Shown here: piece by piece, positions 36,360 through 45,504 of the stretch
Layout of the letters: every line of letters starts with the position of its first letter
How positions within the stretch are numbered: position 1 is the stretch's first letter
Assembly (NCBI GenBank): GCA_902363335.1
Contig: CABIZV010000001.1
Location: 496,001-560,000, forward strand
Reading direction: 5' to 3'
Source of the DNA: Enterobacteriaceae bacterium
Lineage (GTDB): Bacteria; Pseudomonadota; Gammaproteobacteria; Enterobacterales; Enterobacteriaceae
Length of the DNA: 64,000 bases
Translations under genes and position numbers: made by a program
The notes under the pieces: model-generated
The model's input: the letters and a program-made list of their open reading frames with translations, nothing else
Database searches by the model: none
Told to the model about the DNA's origin: nothing

Positions 36360-39029
36360 TTATTTCTTCGCTTTTTTCTCAGCTTTAGCATGCACAACTT
36401 CTTGCTTCACTTCAGATGCGCCTTCAACGTAGTTACGACCGTAGAAGGTATCCATCAGGATCTGTTTCAGTTCAGCAATCAGCGGATAACGTGGGTTAGC
36501 ACCAGTACACTGGTCGTCAAACGCATCTTCAGACAGTTTGTCAACGTGTGCCAGGAAGTCAGATTCCTGAACGCCAGCTTCACGGATAGACTTAGGAATA
36601 CCCAGATCCGCTTTGATTTCGTCCAACCAGCCCAGCAGTTTCTCGATTTTCGCTGCGGTACGGTCGCCCGGTGCAGACAGACCCAGGTGATCTGCGATTT
36701 CAGCGTAGCGACGACGAGCCTGTGGACGGTCGTACTGGCTGAATGCAGTCTGTTTAGTTGGGTTGTCGTTCGCGTTATAACGAATAACGTTGCTGATCAG
36801 CAGGGCGTTCGCCAGACCGTGAGGAATGTGGAACTGAGAGCCCAGCTTGTGCGCCATGGAGTGACATACACCCAGGAAGGCGTTCGCAAACGCGATGCCC
36901 GCGATGGTGGCTGCACTGTGAACGCGTTCACGAGCTACCGGGTTCTTAGAACCTTCATGGTAGGACGCTGGCAGGTTTTCTTTCAGCAGTTTCAGCGCTT
37001 GCAGAGCCTGACCGTCAGAGAACTCAGACGCCAGTACAGAAACGTAAGCTTCCAGAGCGTGAGTAACGGCATCCAGACCACCGAATGCACACAGTGACTT
37101 CGGCATATCCATAACCAGGTTAGCATCAACGATAGCCATATCTGGAGTCAGCGCGTAGTCAGCCAGTGGGTATTTCTGGCCAGTAGCATCGTCGGTTACA
37201 ACCGCAAACGGTGTGACTTCAGAACCGGTACCGGAAGTGGTAGTGATCGCAACCATTTTTGCTTTCACGCCCATTTTCGGGAACTTGTAGATACGTTTAC
37301 GGATGTCCATAAAGCGCAGTGCCAGTTCTTCGAAGTGCGTTTCTGGGTGCTCGTACATGACCCACATGATTTTAGCAGCATCCATAGGGGAGCCGCCGCC
37401 CAGCGCGATGATAACGTCTGGTTTAAAGGAGTTTGCCAGCTCTGCACCTTTACGAACGATGGTCAGGGTTGGGTCAGCTTCAACTTCAAAGAACACGTCA
37501 GTTTCAACGCCAGCTGCTTTCAGTACGGAAGTGATCTGATCGGCATAACCGTTGTTGAACAGGAAGCGGTCAGTCACGATCAGCGCACGTTTGTGGCCAT
37601 CGGTAATCAGCTCATCTAACGCGATTGGCAGAGAGCCACGACGGAAGTAGATAGATTTCGGAAGTTTGTGCCACAACATGTTTTCAGCTCGCTTAGCAAC
37701 GGTTTTCTTGTTGATCAGGTGCTTAGGACCAACGTTTTCAGAGATGGAGTTACCACCCCATGAACCACAACCCAGAGTCAGGGAAGGTGCGAGTTTGAAG
37801 TTATACAGGTCACCGATACCACCCTGAGAAGCAGGGGTGTTAATCAGGATACGCGCGGTTTTCATCAGCTGACCGAAGTAAGCGACGCGTTCTGGCTGGT
37901 TGTCCTGGTCGGTGTACAGACAAGAGGTATGACCGATACCGCCCATTGCCACCAATTTTTCAGCTTTATCAACAGCGTCTTCGAAATCTTTTGCACGGTA
38001 CATCGCCAGAGTTGGAGACAGTTTTTCGTGTGCAAATGGCTCGCTTTCGTCAACAACGGTGACTTCGCCAATCAGGATCTTGGTGCTTGCTGGTACGGTG
38101 AAACCTGCCAGTTCAGCGATTTTATGCGCTGGCTGACCAACGATAGCTGCGTTCAGACCGCCATTCTTCAGGATGATGTCCTGAACGGCTTTCAGTTCTT
38201 TGCCTTGCAGCAAGTAACCGCCGTGGCTTGCAAAACGCTCGCGAACTGCGTCGTATACAGAGTCAACAACGACAACAGACTGTTCAGAAGCACAGATTAC
38301 GCCGTTATCGAAGGTTTTAGACATCAGTACAGAAGCAACGGCACGTTTGATATCAGCCGTTTCGTCAATAACAACTGGAGTGTTACCTGCGCCAACGCCG
38401 ATGGCTGGTTTACCGGAGCTATATGCTGCTTTAACCATGCCTGGACCACCGGTCGCAAGGATCAGGTTGATATCCGGGTGATGCATCAGCGCGTTAGACA
38501 GCTCAACGGAAGGTTGGTCAATCCAGCCAATCAGATCTTTAGGTGCGCCAGCGGCAATAGCAGCCTGCAGAACGATATCTGCTGCTTTATTGGTTGCATC
38601 TTTCGCACGTGGGTGCGGAGAGAAGATGATGGCGTTACGCGTCTTCAGGCTGATCAGCGATTTGAAGATTGCGGTAGAAGTTGGGTTAGTGGTTGGAACG
38701 ATACCGCAGATGATGCCGATAGGTTCAGCAATGGTGATAGTACCAAAAGTGTGGTCTTCATCGAGGACACCACAGGTCTTTTCATCTTTATAGGCGTTGT
38801 AGATATATTCAGACGCGAAGTGGTTTTTAATCACTTTGTCTTCAACAATACCCATGCCTGATTCGGCAACGGCCATTTTTGCGAGAGGGATTCGAGCATC
38901 TGCAGCGGCCAGGGCGGCGGCGCGGAAGATTTTGTCAACTTGCTCTTGAGTGAAACTGGCATATTCACGCTGGGCTTTTTTTACGCGCTCTACAAGTGCG
39001 TTAAGTTCAGCGACATTAGTAACAGCCAT
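36360..39029 (-). CDS. adhE: Bifunctional acetaldehyde-CoA/alcohol dehydrogenase
   Basis: Anaerobic fermentation enzyme that reduces acetyl-CoA to acetaldehyde and then ethanol, forming filamentous spirosomes. It has 889 residues, two fewer than I recall for E. coli. The N-terminal aldehyde dehydrogenase half has its catalytic cysteine in NGVICASEQSVV. The C-terminal iron-dependent alcohol dehydrogenase half has GGGSPMDAAKIMW and the metal histidines in VCHSMAHKLGSQFHIPHGLA. The tail is lysine-rich (HAKAEKKAKK). AGGAG precedes the ATG. NarL represses and anaerobiosis induces the E. coli gene. Confidence 0.97.
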   Translation of the reverse strand: MAVTNVAELNALVERVKKAQREYASFTQEQVDKIFRAAALAAADARIPLAKMAVAESGMGIVEDKVIKNHFASEYIYNAYKDEKTCGVLDEDHTFGTITIAEPIGIICGIVPTTNPTSTAIFKSLISLKTRNAIIFSPHPRAKDATNKAADIVLQAAIAAGAPKDLIGWIDQPSVELSNALMHHPDINLILATGGPGMVKAAYSSGKPAIGVGAGNTPVVIDETADIKRAVASVLMSKTFDNGVICASEQSVVVVDSVYDAVRERFASHGGYLLQGKELKAVQDIILKNGGLNAAIVGQPAHKIAELAGFTVPASTKILIGEVTVVDESEPFAHEKLSPTLAMYRAKDFEDAVDKAEKLVAMGGIGHTSCLYTDQDNQPERVAYFGQLMKTARILINTPASQGGIGDLYNFKLAPSLTLGCGSWGGNSISENVGPKHLINKKTVAKRAENMLWHKLPKSIYFRRGSLPIALDELITDGHKRALIVTDRFLFNNGYADQITSVLKAAGVETDVFFEVEADPTLTIVRKGAELANSFKPDVIIALGGGSPMDAAKIMWVMYEHPETHFEELALRFMDIRKRIYKFPKMGVKAKMVAITTTSGTGSEVTPFAVVTDDATGQKYPLADYALTPDMAIVDANLVMDMPKSLCAFGGLDAVTHALEAYVSVLASEFSDGQALQALKLLKENLPASYHEGSKNPVARERVHSAATIAGIAFANAFLGVCHSMAHKLGSQFHIPHGLANALLISNVIRYNANDNPTKQTAFSQYDRPQARRRYAEIADHLGLSAPGDRTAAKIEKLLGWLDEIKADLGIPKSIREAGVQESDFLAHVDKLSEDAFDDQCTGANPRYPLIAELKQILMDTFYGRNYVEGASEVKQEVVHAKAEKKAKK

Positions 39030-39524
39030 AATGCTCTCCTGATAATGTTAAACTTTTTTAGTGAATCATCTGCTCGACAAGTCATTATAGACAAATCACC
39101 TGCAGCTGGTGAAAAAGCAAAGAAAACAATAAGTTACTCACGTGCTGATTCACTGATTTACTAAAAGAGCTTCGATTTAGCCAAGGAGCTTACCGCCTGA
39201 AGTACGCCTTTTTTATTAAGCTACTTCACTTCCGGTGTAGGCAGATTACCCACTTCTGAGTACGATTTACGTGATCTAAATCAAGTTTAGTCGAAGCTGA
39301 CACCTTTCAGCAGGGTGCCTTTAGTAAAACAGAGAAACTGTTAATCAATCGTGAGTGGTGATGATGGAGACATTAGCATAATTTATACAAATACTTAACA
39401 CCCTGTTTTATCCCTTCTTTTATGGATAATTCTAATGAAGGCGGCTAATAAAAAGGGTATTGTCAGCGCATTTCACGGTTTTATGTTCGTCAACTACAAC
39501 TTTTCATGGTCCACTGGGGTGAAT
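39030..39524. other. adhE leader and adhE-ychE intergenic region
   Basis: 495 bases between divergent genes. E. coli adhE has a leader of nearly 300 bases, and the length here fits that. GTGAT-CTAA-ATCAA at 39271-39284 matches the FNR consensus in nine of ten bases and also resembles a CRP/FNR-type half pair. No other gene is supported; the frame preceding ychE at 39435-39524 does not align with the family. Confidence 0.5.
39271..39284. promoter_or_regulatory. FNR-like site upstream of adhE
   Basis: GTGATCTAAATCAA, one mismatch to TTGATNNNNATCAA on the minus strand, about 250 bases before the adhE start. It would suit anaerobic control, but its position relative to the transcription start cannot be fixed from sequence. 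Confidence 0.45.
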
Positions 39525-40172
39525 GTGACTCAAGCGCTGTTTGATTTTCCAATCTTCTTTAAGTTTTTTATCGGACTCTTTGCGTTAGTCAATCCGGTGG
39601 GATTGATCCCCGTTTTTATCAGTCTCACCAGCTATCAGACGGCGGTTGTGCGCAATAAAACCAACATGACCGCCAGTCTATCGGTGGCGATTATTTTGCT
39701 GACCTCACTGTTCCTGGGCGATTTGATCCTGCAACTGTTCGGCATTTCAATTGATTCTTTCCGTATCGCCGGGGGGATTCTGGTTGTCACCATTGCGATG
39801 TCGATGATCAGCGGAAAGCTGGGAGAAGATAAGCAGAATAAACAGGAAAAGTCAGAAACTGCTGTACGTGAAAGTCTCGGCGTGGTGCCGTTAGCTCTGC
39901 CGCTGATGGCGGGGCCGGGGGCGATAAGTTCTACCATTGTCTGGGGTACGCGTTATCACTCTCTTACTTATCTAATAGGTTTTTCGCTCTCTATTGCGCT
40001 GTTTGCCGCATGCTGTTGGGGAATTTTCCGTCTTGCTCCCTGGCTTGTTCGTATGCTTGGGCAAACGGGCATTAACGTTGTGACGCGAATCATGGGGCTG
40101 TTATTGATGGCATTGGGTATCGAATTTATTGTCACTGGTATCAAATCGATTTTCCCCGGTCTGGTTGGATAA
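39525..40172 (+). CDS. ychE: MarC family membrane protein YchE
   Basis: Polytopic inner-membrane protein of the MarC/UPF0056 family, function unknown, with six hydrophobic segments. The conserved block DSFRIAGGILVVTIAMSMIS and the loop KLGEDKQNKQEKSETAVRES are close to E. coli. The longest frame starts at 39435, but the GTG at 39525 (VTQALFDFPIFFKFFIGLFA) gives 215 residues, the E. coli length, and the extra N terminus aligns with nothing. G-rich sequence just upstream could serve as ribosome site, so the exact start is uncertain. Confidence 0.85.
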   Translation: MTQALFDFPIFFKFFIGLFALVNPVGLIPVFISLTSYQTAVVRNKTNMTASLSVAIILLTSLFLGDLILQLFGISIDSFRIAGGILVVTIAMSMISGKLGEDKQNKQEKSETAVRESLGVVPLALPLMAGPGAISSTIVWGTRYHSLTYLIGFSLSIALFAACCWGIFRLAPWLVRMLGQTGINVVTRIMGLLLMALGIEFIVTGIKSIFPGLVG

Positions 40173-40934
40173 TTGTCTGGCGGTAGCAGGGGGGGGACAA
40201 TCTCCTTGCTGCCGCCGTGAATATCAGAAAAAACTATCTTAGCTGCACGTTGATCCTCCAGCGATAAACAATTCCGATGGATACGAAAATCCATTAAAAT
40301 CATTCAGATGGACTCTTCCCCCTTCACATTCCCCGTTATCTTAAATGTTATTTTCTTCACACAATACTCTGGCGCTTGCTGTTAGATAATCGAAATGATA
40401 TTAGTAATTTCAGTTTGCTCACAGAGTTATGTGCTAAAAAATGAACAACTGTTAATTTTTTGTGCAAAAAACAAGCGCTAATGAGCCGAGGCGTAAGCTG
40501 GACAGCTTTTTCCTCATATCTAATTGATAAATATTTATTTTATTCGTTCTTTTATTGTGATTAATCTGTCGCCAAAGGGGCGGGTTATTGATCAAAAGAG
40601 AATTGCTTAACAAATTTGCAAATTATATTGGCGGCAGTGTCGGGCATTTGGTACTTTCCGGCCTATGTTATTTGCAAGATTTAGAGTCATAGAGGGTAAC
40701 CGTTTCAAGTTGTAAACGGTTGTGAACAGAATATTCAAAAAGGCTCCCGACAGGGGGGAGCTTTTACAAGAATCGACGTCAGGTTGCCATAGAGCGGCCG
40801 TAATAAAAAAGTCGGTGATAGCAGGCAGTAAATGACCTGGCAGACGCAAAAATCTCCTGCGCTGCACAGGAACCCGCAAGGGGACTAAACAGCTGACATC
40901 AGTCAGTAATAATAATGAACGGAGTATCAACACA
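40173..40934. other. Long region upstream of oppA with structured leader elements
   Basis: 762 bases. Near the ychE end, GGCGGTAGCA (40179 on) and TGCTGCCGCC can pair around a run of eight G. Nearer oppA are a hairpin AACCGTTT...AAACGGTT (40698-40721) and a terminator-like hairpin (40736-40764). In E. coli oppA mRNA has a long leader repressed by the small RNA GcvB. I see no gene in any frame. Confidence 0.5.
40698..40764 (+). other. Two RNA hairpins in the presumed oppA leader
   Basis: Hairpin 1: AACCGTTT (40698-40705) and AAACGGTT (40714-40721), an exact 8-bp stem with an 8-base loop. Hairpin 2: AAAAGGCTCCC pairs with GGGAGCTTTT around GACAGGGG. The A/T ends give it the look of a Rho-independent terminator, about 170 bases before the oppA start. 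Confidence 0.55.
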
Positions 40935-42566
40935 ATGTCCATCATCACAAAAAAAAGCCTGGTTGCGGCTGGGATCCTTACCGCACTGATTGCAGGGAAT
41001 GCGATGGCTGCAGATGTTCCTGCAGGTACTGAGTTGGCGAGCAAACAAACGCTGGTACGTAACAGCGGCGCAGAACCACAATCCCTCGATCCCAATAAAA
41101 TTGAAGGGGTTCCCGAGGCGAATATTAGTCGTGACCTGTTTGAAGGTCTGCTAAATACCTCACCAAAAGACGGTCACCCGGTCCCGGGCGTCGCGGAGAG
41201 CTGGGATAATAAAGACTTTAAGGTCTGGACATTCCATCTGCGTAAAGATGCTAAATGGTCAAATGGTGAACCGGTTACCGCACAAGATTTCGTTTATAGC
41301 TGGCAGCGTCTGGTGGATCCGAAAACCGCCTCCCCATATGCCAGTTATCCTCAATACGGCCACATTGTTAACGTTGATGATATTATCGACGGTAAAAAGG
41401 CCCCAAGCGAGCTGGGCGTGAAAGCGCTGGATGACCACACTCTGGAAGTTACGCTCAGCGAGCCCGTACCGTATTTCTACAAACTGCTGGTTAACCCAGC
41501 AATGTCTCCTGTCTACAAACAGGCGATTGATAAGTTTGGAGAGAAGTGGACTCAGCCGGGTAATATTGTCACTAACGGCGCTTACACCTTGAAAGATTGG
41601 GTGGTAAACGAACGTATTGTGATGACGCGCAACCCGCAGTACTGGGATAACAAGAAAACGGTTGTTGATGAAGTGACCTGGCTGCCAACCTCTTCTGAAG
41701 TGACCTATGTTAACCGTTATCGCAGCGGTGAGCTGGATATGACCTATAACCAGCTGCCGATTGAACTGTTCCAGAAACTCAAAAAAGAGATCCCGAACGA
41801 AGTTCACGTGGATCCGTATCTGTGTACCTATTACTACGAAATTAACAACCAGAAAGCACCGTTTACCGATGCCCGTGTGCGTACCGCGCTGAAGTTAGGT
41901 CTGGATCGCGATATCATCGCGAATAAAGTGAAAGGTCAGGGCGATTTGCCAGCCTACGGCTACACCCCACCTTATACCGATGGTGCTAAGTTGACCGAGC
42001 CAGAATGGTTCAAATGGTCACAAGATAAGCGTAACGAAGAAGGTAAAAAACTGCTGGCGGAAGCGGGCTATACCGCGGATAAGCCGCTGACCTTCAACCT
42101 CCTGTATAACACCTCCGATCTGCACAAGAAACTCGCTATCGCGGCGGCATCACTGTGGCGTAAAAACCTCGGCGTTGAAGTGAAGCTGGTGAATCAGGAG
42201 TGGAAAACCTTCCTCGATACTCGTCACCAGGGAACCTACGACGTTGCACGTGCTGGCTGGTGTGCAGACTACAACGAACCGACCTCTTTCCTGAATACCA
42301 TGCTGTCAGGCAGCTCTATGAACACCGCACACTATAAGAGTGAAGCGTTTGACAAAATCATGGCTGAGTCGGTGAAAGCGTCAAGTGATGCGGATCGTAC
42401 CGCTGCCTATGCGAAGGCTGAACAACAGCTGGATAAAGATACGGCAATTGTACCGGTTTATTACTACGTTAACGCCCGTCTGGTGAAACCATGGGTTGGC
42501 GGATATACCGGTAAAGACCCGATGGATAACGTTTATACTAAAGACCTTTACGTTATCAAGCATTAA
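40935..42566 (+). CDS. oppA: Oligopeptide ABC transporter periplasmic binding protein
   Basis: Binds di- to pentapeptides with little side-chain specificity and delivers them to OppBCDF; abundant periplasmic protein. It has 543 residues with a signal peptide cleaved after GNAMA (mature ADVPAGTELASKQTLV). The SBP family 5 fold is complete (EPQSLDPNKIEGVPEANISR; PVPGVAESWDNKDFKVWTFH), and ligand-site tryptophans and tyrosines are conserved. It has its own strong leader and is separated from oppB by a stable hairpin, which usually makes the binding protein more abundant than the membrane parts. Confidence 0.97.
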   Translation: MSIITKKSLVAAGILTALIAGNAMAADVPAGTELASKQTLVRNSGAEPQSLDPNKIEGVPEANISRDLFEGLLNTSPKDGHPVPGVAESWDNKDFKVWTFHLRKDAKWSNGEPVTAQDFVYSWQRLVDPKTASPYASYPQYGHIVNVDDIIDGKKAPSELGVKALDDHTLEVTLSEPVPYFYKLLVNPAMSPVYKQAIDKFGEKWTQPGNIVTNGAYTLKDWVVNERIVMTRNPQYWDNKKTVVDEVTWLPTSSEVTYVNRYRSGELDMTYNQLPIELFQKLKKEIPNEVHVDPYLCTYYYEINNQKAPFTDARVRTALKLGLDRDIIANKVKGQGDLPAYGYTPPYTDGAKLTEPEWFKWSQDKRNEEGKKLLAEAGYTADKPLTFNLLYNTSDLHKKLAIAAASLWRKNLGVEVKLVNQEWKTFLDTRHQGTYDVARAGWCADYNEPTSFLNTMLSGSSMNTAHYKSEAFDKIMAESVKASSDADRTAAYAKAEQQLDKDTAIVPVYYYVNARLVKPWVGGYTGKDPMDNVYTKDLYVIKH

Positions 42567-42576
42567 TGGCAATACG

Positions 42577-42600
42577 TGGGGCGAACGCTGATTCGCCCCA
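42577..42600 (+). other. Intercistronic hairpin oppA-oppB
   Basis: TGGGGCGAA and TTCGCCCCA form a perfect 9-bp stem with a 6-base loop, 11 bases after oppA. A T-rich stretch follows eight bases later, so it is not a tight terminator. It may protect the oppA 3' end and lower expression of oppBCDF. Confidence 0.75.
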
Positions 42601-42653
42601 TCGTGTCTTATTTTTAAGAGCAGTGCAAAGGCACATGCCAGAAGGTACGGGCA

Positions 42654-43574
42654 ATGTTAAAATTTATACTACGTCGCTGTCTGGAAGCGATTCCGACGCT
42701 ATTCATTCTTATTACTATTTCATTCTTTATGATGCGCCTTGCGCCGGGAAGTCCGTTTACCAGTGAACGCGCGCTGCCGCCGGAAGTCATGGCGAATATC
42801 GAAGCGAAATACCATTTAAACGATCCTATTCTGCTTCAGTACGGTAATTACCTTAAGCAATTAGCCCACGGTGATTTCGGCCCTTCATTTAAATATAAAG
42901 ACTATACGGTTAACGATCTGGTCGCTGTCAGCTTCCCGGTATCAGCCAAACTCGGCGCCGCAGCCTTCTTCCTCGCGGTGATACTGGGCGTAACGGCCGG
43001 GGTTATTGCGGCATTAAAACAAAACACCAAGTGGGATTATGCGGTTATGGGGGTGGCAATGACCGGCGTCGTCATACCCAGCTTCGTTGTCGCGCCGCTA
43101 TTGGTGATGATTTTCGCCATTACGCTGCATTGGCTGCCCGGTGGCGGCTGGAACGGCGGGGCGCTTAAATTTATGATCCTGCCGATGGTCGCGCTCTCTC
43201 TGGCTTATATCGCCAGCATTGCGCGTATTACGCGTGGCTCAATGATTGAAGTTTTACACTCCAACTTTATTCGCACCGCTCGCGCTAAAGGTTTGCCGAT
43301 GCGTCGGATAATTTTCCGCCATGCATTAAAACCCGCACTTCTGCCTGTGCTTTCTTATATGGGGCCTGCCTTCGTCGGTATTATTACCGGTTCGATGGTC
43401 ATTGAAACGATCTACGGTTTGCCGGGGATTGGACAGCTGTTCGTCAACGGGGCGCTTAACCGCGATTATTCCCTGGTGCTGAGCCTGACGATTCTGGTTG
43501 GCGCGCTGACGATCCTGTTTAATGCGGTAGTAGACGTTCTCTATGCCGTGATTGACCCGAAAATTCGCTACTAA
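42654..43574 (+). CDS. oppB: Oligopeptide ABC transporter permease OppB
   Basis: Inner-membrane permease subunit, 306 residues, six membrane segments. The first segment is MLKFILRRCLEAIPTLFILI. The ATPase-docking EAA loop is HSNFIRTARAKGLPMRRIIF followed by RHALKPALLPV. It pairs with OppC to form the channel. It begins 87 bases after oppA across the intercistronic hairpin. Confidence 0.97.
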   Translation: MLKFILRRCLEAIPTLFILITISFFMMRLAPGSPFTSERALPPEVMANIEAKYHLNDPILLQYGNYLKQLAHGDFGPSFKYKDYTVNDLVAVSFPVSAKLGAAAFFLAVILGVTAGVIAALKQNTKWDYAVMGVAMTGVVIPSFVVAPLLVMIFAITLHWLPGGGWNGGALKFMILPMVALSLAYIASIARITRGSMIEVLHSNFIRTARAKGLPMRRIIFRHALKPALLPVLSYMGPAFVGIITGSMVIETIYGLPGIGQLFVNGALNRDYSLVLSLTILVGALTILFNAVVDVLYAVIDPKIRY

Positions 43575-43588
43575 GGCTGGAGTTCGCC

Positions 43589-44497
43589 ATGATGTTAAGT
43601 AAGAAAAACAGCGAGGCGCTGGAAAACTTCAGCGAGAAGCTAGAAGTCGAAGGGCGTAGCCTCTGGCAGGATGCGCGTCGACGCTTTATGCATAACCGTG
43701 CGGCGGTAACCAGTCTCATTGTTCTGGTGCTGATTGCTTTGTTTGTGACCCTGGCGCCGATGGTGTCGCAATTCTCCTACTTCGATACCGACTGGGGCAT
43801 GATGTCAAACCCACCGGATATGGAGTCCGGTCACTATTTTGGTACCGATTCATCAGGACGTGACCTGCTGGTACGTGTTGCGATTGGTGGACGAATCTCC
43901 TTGATGGTGGGAATTGCAGCGGCGCTGGTGGCCGTGGTGGTCGGGACGCTTTACGGGTCTCTGTCAGGTTATCTGGGCGGCAAAGTCGATTCAGTGATGA
44001 TGCGTATTCTGGAAATTCTCAACTCCTTCCCATTTATGTTCTTCGTTATTTTGCTGGTGACCTTCTTTGGGCAAAATATCCTGCTGATTTTCGTGGCGAT
44101 TGGGATGGTGTCCTGGCTGGATATGGCGCGTATTGTGCGCGGCCAAACGTTGAGCTTAAAACGTAAAGAGTTCATTGAAGCCGCGCAGGTAGGCGGTGTC
44201 TCTACCTTTAACATTGTGGTTCGCCATATTGTGCCTAACGTTTTAGGCGTGGTGGTAGTTTACGCCTCGCTGCTCGTGCCAAGCATGATCCTGTTTGAAT
44301 CCTTCCTGAGCTTCCTGGGGCTGGGTACGCAAGAGCCGCTCAGTAGCTGGGGTGCGCTGTTGAGCGATGGCGCGAACTCAATGGAAGTGTCGGCGTGGCT
44401 GCTGCTGTTCCCGGCTGGTTTCCTGGTCGTGACGCTGTTTTGTTTTAACTTTATCGGCGATGGCCTGCGTGATGCCCTCGACCCGAAAGACCGTTAA
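43589..44497 (+). CDS. oppC: Oligopeptide ABC transporter permease OppC
   Basis: Second permease subunit, 302 residues. It starts with a cytoplasmic N terminus (MMLSKKNSEALENFSEKLEV), then the OppC N-terminal membrane segment and the typical FGTDSSGRDLLVRV motif. The EAA loop is KRKEFIEAAQVGGVSTFNIV. Two consecutive ATG-like starts (ATG ATG) are possible. It lies 14 bases after oppB. Confidence 0.97.
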   Translation: MMLSKKNSEALENFSEKLEVEGRSLWQDARRRFMHNRAAVTSLIVLVLIALFVTLAPMVSQFSYFDTDWGMMSNPPDMESGHYFGTDSSGRDLLVRVAIGGRISLMVGIAAALVAVVVGTLYGSLSGYLGGKVDSVMMRILEILNSFPFMFFVILLVTFFGQNILLIFVAIGMVSWLDMARIVRGQTLSLKRKEFIEAAQVGGVSTFNIVVRHIVPNVLGVVVVYASLLVPSMILFESFLSFLGLGTQEPLSSWGALLSDGANSMEVSAWLLLFPAGFLVVTLFCFNFIGDGLRDALDPKDR

Positions 44498-44508
44498 GGA
44501 GTGTTGCC

Positions 44509-45504
44509 ATGAGCATAATTGAAACGGCAACAGCATCGCAGCGACTGTTGGATGTAAAAGATCTGCGCGTAACCTTCAAAACGCCAGACGGCGACGTGAC
44601 TGCCGTAAATGATCTCAACTTTAGCCTGCGCGCGGGCGAAACCTTGGGAATTGTTGGTGAGTCGGGTTCCGGTAAGTCGCAGACCGCATTTGCGCTGATG
44701 GGGCTTCTGGCCAGCAATGGGCGGATCGGCGGTTCGGCGCTGTTTAACGGTAATCAGATCCTGAACCTCCCGGAGCGCGAGCTGAACACCTTGCGCGCTG
44801 AACAAATTTCGATGATTTTCCAGGACCCGATGACTTCGCTTAACCCATATATGCGGGTTGGTGAACAGCTGATGGAAGTTCTGATGCTGCATAAAGGCAT
44901 GGGTAAGGCCGAGGCGTTTGAAGAGTCGGTTAGAATGCTGGATGCGGTCAAAATGCCGGAAGCGCGCAAACGCATGAAGATGTACCCGCATGAGTTCTCC
45001 GGCGGTATGCGTCAGCGCGTAATGATCGCGATGGCGTTGCTGTGTCGTCCAAAACTGTTGATTGCCGATGAGCCGACGACCGCGCTCGATGTGACGGTTC
45101 AGGCACAGATCATGACGCTGTTGAACGAGCTTAAACGTGAGTTTAACACCGCCATTATCATGATCACCCACGACCTGGGGGTGGTTGCCGGTATCTGCGA
45201 TAAAGTGCTGGTGATGTACGCGGGGCGGACAATGGAATACGGGAATGCGCGGGATGTTTTCTATCAACCGGCGCACCCATATTCTATCGGCCTGCTCAAT
45301 GCCGTACCGCGTCTTGATGCTGAAGGTGAATCTTTGCTGACGATCCCCGGGAATCCACCCAATCTCCTGCGCCTGCCTGTGGGTTGCCCATTCCAGCCTC
45401 GTTGTCCGCATGCGATGGAAGTCTGCAATAGCGCGCCGCCGCTGGAAGAGTTTGCGCCAGGCCGTTTGCGTGCCTGCTTTAGAACTGTGGGGGAGCTGGT
45501 ATGA
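44509..45504 (+). CDS. oppD: Oligopeptide ABC transporter ATP-binding protein OppD
   Basis: Cytoplasmic ATPase subunit, 331 residues. Walker A GESGSGKSQTAF, Q-loop MIFQDPMTSLNPYMRV, signature FSGGMRQRVMIAMALL, Walker B LLIADEPTTALDVT and H-loop MITHDLG are all intact. A C-terminal oligopeptide-transporter domain with cysteines (GCPFQPRCPHAMEVC) follows. It is about six residues shorter at the N terminus than I recall for E. coli. It overlaps oppF by four bases (ATGA). Confidence 0.97.
   Translation: MSIIETATASQRLLDVKDLRVTFKTPDGDVTAVNDLNFSLRAGETLGIVGESGSGKSQTAFALMGLLASNGRIGGSALFNGNQILNLPERELNTLRAEQISMIFQDPMTSLNPYMRVGEQLMEVLMLHKGMGKAEAFEESVRMLDAVKMPEARKRMKMYPHEFSGGMRQRVMIAMALLCRPKLLIADEPTTALDVTVQAQIMTLLNELKREFNTAIIMITHDLGVVAGICDKVLVMYAGRTMEYGNARDVFYQPAHPYSIGLLNAVPRLDAEGESLLTIPGNPPNLLRLPVGCPFQPRCPHAMEVCNSAPPLEEFAPGRLRACFRTVGELV

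Noticed and set aside
37929..38861. A 310-codon open frame on the plus strand inside adhE
   Set aside because: It is fully antisense to adhE, has low-complexity hydrophobic/aromatic composition, no ribosome site and no recognisable domain.
39435..39524. N-terminal extension of ychE from the ATG at 39435
   Set aside because: The 30 extra residues are not part of the MarC family and would precede the first membrane helix. The GTG at 39525 gives the expected length.
44494..45411. A 305-codon open frame on the minus strand inside oppD
   Set aside because: It is a shadow of oppD. The sequence is rich in His/Gln/Arg, as expected from reverse-strand translation of this gene.
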